From NCBI GenBank assembly GCA_030840185.1, contig JAUZFY010000272.1:1-9599 (forward strand): 9,599 bases of DNA, read 5' to 3'. The notes under the pieces were generated by a model, which searched no databases, was not told the origin of the DNA, and saw only the letters and a list, made by a program, of their open reading frames with translations. The translations under genes were made by a program, and so were the position numbers. Of this stretch, positions 6,000 to 9,599 are shown piece after piece. This DNA is from Microbacteriaceae bacterium (GTDB lineage Bacteria; Actinomycetota; Actinomycetes; Actinomycetales; Microbacteriaceae). Every line of letters starts with the position of its first letter. The first letter of the stretch is position 1.

Positions 6000-6047
6000 A
6001 TGGCACATTTCCGTCTTTCGTCGGTACGAAAAGCGGGGTTCGCCTGA
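6000..6047 (+). other. Possible 15-codon leader ORF upstream of the glycosyltransferase gene
   Basis: ATG 6000 is preceded by GAGAGG with 5-6 nt spacing and encodes MAHFRLSSVRKAGFA followed by TGA (6045-6047). Its stop overlaps, as CTGA, an in-frame CTG (6044) from which the glycosyltransferase frame reads (L/M)STPAEVALPARSGRD. This is a plausible natural N-terminus. The leader could couple translation into the downstream gene. The peptide itself shows no known attenuator signature, and it may be chance. Confidence 0.3.
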
Positions 6048-6124
6048 GCACGCCAGCTGAAGTCGCACTGCCAGCGCGCTCGGGGCGCGATTCGAAGCGG
6101 GCCCCACTGACAGTCGCGCTGTTG

Positions 6125-7264
6125 ATGGTCCGTGGCCTTCCGACTTGGGTAGTGCTTCTCGGCCTGTACGCGCTGTCTCGGGCGATCAGCACCGGGATGC
6201 TCGCCGGGGCCTATCTACTGTCCCACGGCTGGTCATTAGCGAACGTCGACGGCTCCCCCGGATTCCTCGGCTTCCTCCTTTCCTGGGACGGAAAGTATTA
6301 CGAACAGATCGCCGCGGCCGGCTACCCGACCCATCTGCCGGTCAATGGTGACGGAAGCGTTGCCAAGAGCCCCTGGGCGTTCCTTCCCCTGTTTCCGGCG
6401 ATGGTGCGCGGAGCGGCTGGCCTCGGATTTGACCCCAGACTGGCCGGCGTGCTCGTGGCGGTCGCATTCGGGTTCGCGGCAACGGTCGCACTGCATCGGC
6501 TGCTGTTGCCGAAATTCGGGCCGAAGACCGCGCTGTGGGGTGCCCTCTTCTTCTGCTTCGGCCCCATGTCGTTTGTGCTGCAGGTGGCCTACGCCGAGGG
6601 CGTTTTCCTCTTCTTCATGTTCTCGGCCCTCGGTGCCATGACGGCGAAACGCTACCTGCTCATGATTCCGTTTGCCGTTGGTGCGGCGTTCGCGCATCCC
6701 GGTGCCATCGCACTAGCCGCGGCCCTCGGCATCCACATACTGCTTCGCTTGCGAGAGCCCTTCCCGCTCCGCGAACGACTCACGGCTGGGGTCGCGCTCG
6801 TCGTGATCACCGTGGCGGGATTCGCCTGGCCCGTTGTCGCCGCCGCCATCACCGGCAATCCGAGCGCCTATTTCGACACCGAACTGGCCTGGTGGCGCGA
6901 CTACATCAGCGTCGCGCATTTCCTTCCGTTCACGCCCTGGTTCACATTCGCCGGGCACTATTGGGGGCTGTTCGGGGTCGCGCTCGTCGTCTTGGTGCTC
7001 GCAGCCATTGCGTGGTGGCTAACTCGGCCGTCGGCGCGGGCCCTCGGCCCGGACCTGATCGGGTACGCCGCAAGCTACGCCGCATACCTGGTTGCGGTGT
7101 TCCTCCCCCAGCAGAGCCTGTTCCGGATGCTGCTTCCGCTGTCCCCGCTGCTCGGTGCGCCGGCGCTTTCCCGCACCCCACGTAGTCGCCGCCTCACCCT
7201 CTCGGTCTGCGTGCTTCTCCAACCCGTGGCCATCCTGATGCTCTGGGTGATCTGGCCGCCGTAG
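6125..7264 (+). CDS. Polytopic membrane glycosyltransferase-like protein (GT-C, PIG-V/mannosyltransferase type)
   Basis: From ATG 6125 the protein has 379 residues and about nine hydrophobic segments (around 8-32, 105-124, 137-153, 158-171, 177-208, 221-242, 281-299, 312-327 and 359-377). After the first span, an extracytoplasmic loop carries SWDGKYYEQIAAAGYP (53-68). This strongly resembles the WD..(W/Y)Y..IA..GY motif of PIG-V-like GT-C mannosyltransferases, in which the Asp is thought to be catalytic (Asp55 here). AYAEG (155-159) and HPG (191-193) are further family-like spots. Such enzymes use polyprenyl-phosphate sugars to modify lipids or wall polymers outside the membrane; donor and acceptor are unknown. 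The start is unsure: TTG 6122 and ATG 6125 have no ribosome-binding site, while the frame stays open upstream to 5963 and reads a believable N-terminus from CTG 6044. It stands alone, with no polysaccharide cluster nearby. Confidence 0.8.
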   Translation: MVRGLPTWVVLLGLYALSRAISTGMLAGAYLLSHGWSLANVDGSPGFLGFLLSWDGKYYEQIAAAGYPTHLPVNGDGSVAKSPWAFLPLFPAMVRGAAGLGFDPRLAGVLVAVAFGFAATVALHRLLLPKFGPKTALWGALFFCFGPMSFVLQVAYAEGVFLFFMFSALGAMTAKRYLLMIPFAVGAAFAHPGAIALAAALGIHILLRLREPFPLRERLTAGVALVVITVAGFAWPVVAAAITGNPSAYFDTELAWWRDYISVAHFLPFTPWFTFAGHYWGLFGVALVVLVLAAIAWWLTRPSARALGPDLIGYAASYAAYLVAVFLPQQSLFRMLLPLSPLLGAPALSRTPRSRRLTLSVCVLLQPVAILMLWVIWPP

Positions 7265-7273
7265 GCAGCCCGA

Positions 7274-7301
7274 ATGCTTCTTGGGGGCCACATGCTTCTT
7301 G
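7274..7301. repeat. 10-bp direct repeat upstream of the CBS gene
   Basis: ATGCTTCTTG occurs at 7274-7283 and 7292-7301, so the copies start 18 bp apart. It sits 10 bp after the glycosyltransferase stop and about 110 bp before the CBS-protein start. It could be a pair of protein-binding sites or chance. The rest of this 148-bp spacer (7265-7412) shows no clear promoter or hairpin. Confidence 0.4.
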
Positions 7302-7412
7302 CCAGCAATGTCAAGCGGTGAACCGGCGGCCATAGGGCGCGTAACTTTCTCAGACACAAATGGTGCCGGTGCGGCGCCAAGACGAGTGCCGGACAAACGA
7401 GAAAGGACGGAC

Positions 7413-7826
7413 ATGACCAGGGCAAGAGACATAATGACTCCGGACGCGGAATGCGTGGGCGAAAATGAAACGCTTGAAGTCGCCGCCCGCAAGTTACGCG
7501 ACCTCGACGCTGGTTCACTCCCCATCTGCGGCGAGGACGGCAAGCTCAAGGGCATGCTGACCGATCGCGACATTGTGGTGAAGTGCATAGCCCAAGGCGG
7601 CGACCCAAGGAGCGTGACCGCCGGTAGCCTCGGCGAGGGCAAGCCGATTACGGTCGGCGCGGATGACGACGTTCATGAGGCGTTGCGCACAATGAAATCG
7701 CAGCAGGTGCGCCGTCTTCCAGTTATCGATGGGCACGAGATGGTCGGAATTATCAGTCAGGCCGACATTGCGCGCTCCCTGCCACCGGAGGAAGCCGGAA
7801 AGCTGCTCGTAGAGATTTCCGAGTAA
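7413..7826 (+). CDS. Two-CBS-domain protein
   Basis: A 137-residue protein made almost entirely of a CBS pair (Bateman module). CBS1 spans about residues 4-60 (RDIMTPDAECVGENETL ... GKLKGMLTDRDIVVK) and CBS2 about 75-125 (EGKPITVGADDDVHEALRTM ... QQVRRLPVIDGHEMVGIIS). The hallmark GxxTDRDIV (47-55) and GIISQADIA (112-120) ends of each repeat are present, and such pairs typically bind adenine nucleotides. No catalytic or membrane domain is attached, so it probably acts as a free cytoplasmic sensor. Stand-alone pairs of this kind are linked to hypoxia or dormancy responses in some actinobacteria, but nothing here proves that. The open frame extends upstream to 7281; ATG 7413 is chosen because AAAGGA (7402-7407) lies 5 nt before it and family similarity starts at RDIMTP. 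It is followed by a strong hairpin. Confidence 0.92.
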   Translation: MTRARDIMTPDAECVGENETLEVAARKLRDLDAGSLPICGEDGKLKGMLTDRDIVVKCIAQGGDPRSVTAGSLGEGKPITVGADDDVHEALRTMKSQQVRRLPVIDGHEMVGIISQADIARSLPPEEAGKLLVEISE

Positions 7827-7840
7827 GAGGGCACAGACAA

Positions 7841-7875
7841 TTCGGGCCGCGGCGGATGTCTCGTCGCGGCCCGGA
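7841..7875 (+). terminator. Strong hairpin terminator after the CBS gene
   Basis: Arms 7841-7855 and 7861-7875 can pair over 15 bp, including three G-U pairs, around the loop ATGTC (7856-7860). The core CGGGCCGCG (7843-7851) against CGCGGCCCG (7865-7873) is perfect. It begins 14 bp after the CBS stop and has no T-tract. The following 158 bp up to 8033 hold the M23 gene's upstream region, where I see only an 8-bp palindrome GTTCGAAC (7976-7983) and no clear promoter. Confidence 0.82.
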
Positions 7876-8033
7876 TCATCTGCCGGTGGCCCCCGCGCGG
7901 CAACGAGGTCGCGAGTTCACCTGGCCCGATCGCGGGCGCAAATGACGAAGGTCCCGAGTTCCATCGAATATGGTTGTTCGAACGCCTTCCGACCGCACGG
8001 TCCTCCCGACAACTCGTTTGGATTTTTCTCTAC

Positions 8034-8768
8034 ATGTCAGGCAGACACACAAGTCAACGTCAACGTCCCACCCGTTCGTCCCGCCCGAAGCGTTCATTTC
8101 GCAGCCGGGTAGCCAGCGCAGGTGCCATGGTCGCCGCCCTCGCCCTCGCGGCGACGGTCGCCATCCCGGTTACCGCAACCGCGGCATCCGCAAATCTCGA
8201 TTCCCCGGCTTCGACACCGGTCGAGTCGGCCCAACACGATCAGGCTCTGACGGTCAGCAGCGCTGTGCATCTCGGCACCGTTACCCGGGACAGCTCCACA
8301 ATCGCGCGCTTCTTCCGCGCCGCGAATCCGAGCGCTCCAGCCGCCGGAGGGTGGACGGCCCCCATCTATCGGCCGATCACTTCCCCCTGGGGGCCGCGCC
8401 AGGTGATCTGTACCGCTGGGGTTGGTTGCGATAGCGGTTTCCACCGCGGCGACGACTTCGGCGCGCCCTGCGGAACGCCGATCTACGCCGTGGCAGCCGG
8501 AGTGGTCACCTCGATCACCCGCTACGGGCTGGCCGGGGACGAAATCACCATCACCCATGGCGGCGGGATCTCCACCGCGTATTCGCACATGTTCGACAGC
8601 GGAATATTGGTCACCCAGGGAGAGGCGGTCACCGCCGGGCAGAACATCGCCCTGGCCGGCTCTTCGGGAGACAGCACGGGATGCCACCTCTACTTCGAAT
8701 ATCGTGTCAATGGTGTGACCGTCAATCCCCAGCCGGCGATGGCCGCACACGGGGTCATTCTCGGATAG
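8034..8768 (+). CDS. Secreted M23-family (LytM-like) peptidase, possibly zinc-site degenerate
   Basis: From ATG 8034 the protein has 244 residues. A long basic N-region (RQRPTRSSRPKRSFRSR) is followed by a hydrophobic core (about 28-47) and an A-rich cleavage zone (TATAASA, 47-53), giving a Sec-type export signal. A linker (about 54-105) leads to the M23 domain (about 110-244): SPWGPR (117-122), FHRGDDFGAPCGTPIYA (136-152; His137 and Asp141 are zinc ligands), YSHM (183-186; His185) and STGCHLYFEYRVNG (214-227). The usual HLHFE motif here reads HLYFE, so the second His (normally a zinc ligand) is Tyr220. Cys126, Cys132, Cys146 and Cys217 could form disulfides outside the cell. The family cleaves peptidoglycan cross-bridges or, when degenerate, regulates amidases. 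The open frame begins at TTG 7974; ATG 8034 fits the signal peptide better, though no ribosome-binding site is seen. A 56-bp stretch before 8034 lacks clear promoter boxes. Confidence 0.87.
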   Translation: MSGRHTSQRQRPTRSSRPKRSFRSRVASAGAMVAALALAATVAIPVTATAASANLDSPASTPVESAQHDQALTVSSAVHLGTVTRDSSTIARFFRAANPSAPAAGGWTAPIYRPITSPWGPRQVICTAGVGCDSGFHRGDDFGAPCGTPIYAVAAGVVTSITRYGLAGDEITITHGGGISTAYSHMFDSGILVTQGEAVTAGQNIALAGSSGDSTGCHLYFEYRVNGVTVNPQPAMAAHGVILG

Positions 8769-8843
8769 CTCCAGTACCAGCCAAGGCTCTAGCGCCGCGG
8801 GCACTGGGCCGAATACCCGCCAGTCATCCCTCGTCCGTCATCC

Positions 8844-8850
8844 AAGGAGA
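8844..8850 (+). promoter_or_regulatory. Ribosome-binding site of the aldo/keto reductase gene
   Basis: AAGGAGA (8844-8850) ends 3 nt before ATG 8854 and is among the best Shine-Dalgarno sequences in the window. It fixes the reductase start. The 85-bp spacer 8769-8853 otherwise shows no convincing promoter or terminator, so the gene could be read from its own weak promoter or through from the M23 gene. Confidence 0.75.
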
Positions 8851-8853
8851 ATC

Positions 8854-9599
8854 ATGAAATACACCACCCTTGCTCGAACCGGAGTCGCCGTCTCAACCGT
8901 CGCGCTCGGAACCATGACGTTTGGAAGCGAAGCGGACGAGGCGGCATCGGGCCAGATCCTCACCACGTTCGTCGAGGGCGGCGGAACCCTGATCGATACC
9001 GCGGACGTGTACAGCGGCGGCAAGTCCGAAGAGATCATCGGCCGCTGGCTCGGCGCGCACCCCACAGATGCCGCCCAGCTCGTCATCGCCACCAAGGGAC
9101 GATTCCCGATGGGGCAGGGGCCAAACGACCACGGCCTATCACGCCGCCACCTTCGCACGGCACTCGACGCCTCGCTCACCCGGCTCGGCGTTGACCACAT
9201 CGATCTGTATCAGATGCACGCCTGGGATGCCCTGACCCCGATCGAAGAGACGTTGCGTTTCCTCGACGATGCCGTGACAAGCGGCAAGATCGGCTACTAC
9301 GGATTCTCCAACTTCCTCGGTTGGCAGCTGACGAAAGCCGTTCACGTCGCGAAGGCGCACGGCTGGACTCCCCCGGCGACCTTGCAGCCGCAGTACAACC
9401 TGTTGGTTCGAGACATCGAACACGAGATCGTGCCAGCATCGCTCGACGCCGGAATCGGGCTCCTTCCCTGGTCGCCGCTCGCCGGCGGGTGGCTCAGCGG
9501 CAAGTACACGCGAGACGTCAATCCGACAGGAGCGACTCGCCTCGGCGAGAACCCCACACGCGGAATGGAAGCCTGGGAGGCGAGGAACGCGGACGAGCG
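8854..9599 (+). CDS. Aldo/keto reductase (3' partial)
   Basis: The frame from ATG 8854 stays open to the right edge (248 full codons), so the end lies outside; the family normally has about 310-350 residues. It starts MKYTTLARTGVAVSTVALGT, the standard AKR beginning, and all four catalytic residues are visible: Asp48 (LIDTAD), Tyr53 (DVYSGGKSEE), Lys81 (VIATKGRF) and His122 (LYQMHAWD). Further AKR elements are GFSNF (150-154), the Q-pattern LQPQYNLLVRDIE (177-189), and PWSPLAGGWLSGKY (205-218), which lies before the cofactor-binding end. These are NADPH-dependent reductases of aldehydes and ketones on a TIM barrel. This resembles the large bacterial group related to the AKR11/YajO-type enzymes, but the substrate is unknown. 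It has an excellent ribosome-binding site. Confidence 0.93.
   Translation, partial: MKYTTLARTGVAVSTVALGTMTFGSEADEAASGQILTTFVEGGGTLIDTADVYSGGKSEEIIGRWLGAHPTDAAQLVIATKGRFPMGQGPNDHGLSRRHLRTALDASLTRLGVDHIDLYQMHAWDALTPIEETLRFLDDAVTSGKIGYYGFSNFLGWQLTKAVHVAKAHGWTPPATLQPQYNLLVRDIEHEIVPASLDAGIGLLPWSPLAGGWLSGKYTRDVNPTGATRLGENPTRGMEAWEARNADE

Noticed and set aside
5859..6107. An 82-codon frame on the - strand in the gap after the decarboxylase.
   Set aside because: Its composition is mixed, it has no recognised motif or ribosome-binding site, and its stop falls in the palindromic CTAG by coincidence. A decayed secreted-protein tail cannot be fully excluded.
7281..7330. A - strand Lys/His-rich peptide (GKKHVAPKKHSG) suggesting a small basic DNA-binding protein.
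   Set aside because: It arises from the 10-bp direct repeat, has no start or ribosome-binding site of its own, and is embedded in a shadow frame of the neighbouring genes.
7976..7983. GTTCGAAC palindrome as a LexA/SOS box upstream of the M23 gene.
   Set aside because: The actinobacterial SOS box needs the half-sites in the order GAAC-N4-GTTC. This is an 8-bp palindrome with the opposite order and no spacer.

Overview
The window is high-GC DNA with the hallmarks of an actinobacterium, most likely a member of the Microbacteriaceae. The reasons are the actinobacterial Holin-X / DUF3618 membrane-protein module, hairpin terminators without T-tracts, and two GTG starts that look leaderless with a TAnnnT box 6-7 nt upstream. 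The family assignment is inference from gene flavour. Nothing here (no transposase, phage structural gene, CRISPR, tRNA or rRNA) marks a mobile element, and most of the window looks like ordinary chromosomal accessory or housekeeping DNA.

Layout. (1) 2-1604, + strand: a tightly coupled three-gene operon. It holds a 5'-truncated LEA-like single-span protein, a Holin-X family two-span membrane protein and a DUF3618 protein, each joined to the next by an ATGA stop/start overlap. A strong hairpin at 1616-1666 closes it and also faces the end of the next gene. (2) 1679-2452, - strand: an alpha/beta hydrolase with an intact Ser-Asp-His triad. (3) 2453-2590: a divergent promoter region carrying a 7-bp tandem repeat. 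(4) 2591-3250, + strand: NAD(P)H-hydrate epimerase (nnrE), followed by a decayed 5' stub of an SRPBCC/AHSA1-type gene at 3300-3380. (5) 3378-4241, - strand: a 3-hydroxyisobutyrate-dehydrogenase-family oxidoreductase, divergent from (6) 4480-5862, + strand: a group II PLP-dependent decarboxylase-like enzyme. (7) about 6044/6125-7264: a polytopic GT-C / PIG-V-like membrane glycosyltransferase. (8) 7413-7826: a two-CBS-domain protein with a strong terminator. (9) 8034-8768: a secreted M23 peptidase-like protein. (10) 8854 to the right edge: an aldo/keto reductase, cut off by the window.

Apart from the first operon, the genes stand as separate transcription units with their own spacers, so I see no pathway tying the window together. 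Loose themes are envelope function (Holin-X/DUF3618 operon, GT-C enzyme, M23 protein) and nicotinamide-cofactor metabolism (nnrE repair enzyme, HIBADH-type dehydrogenase, AKR).

The points most worth a second look are the SRPBCC gene stub with frameshift between nnrE and the dehydrogenase, the M23 protein whose HxH zinc motif reads HLY, the uncertain possible CTG start plus 15-codon leader ORF of the glycosyltransferase, and the heptad repeat in the hydrolase leader. I found no convincing undescribed multi-gene system.
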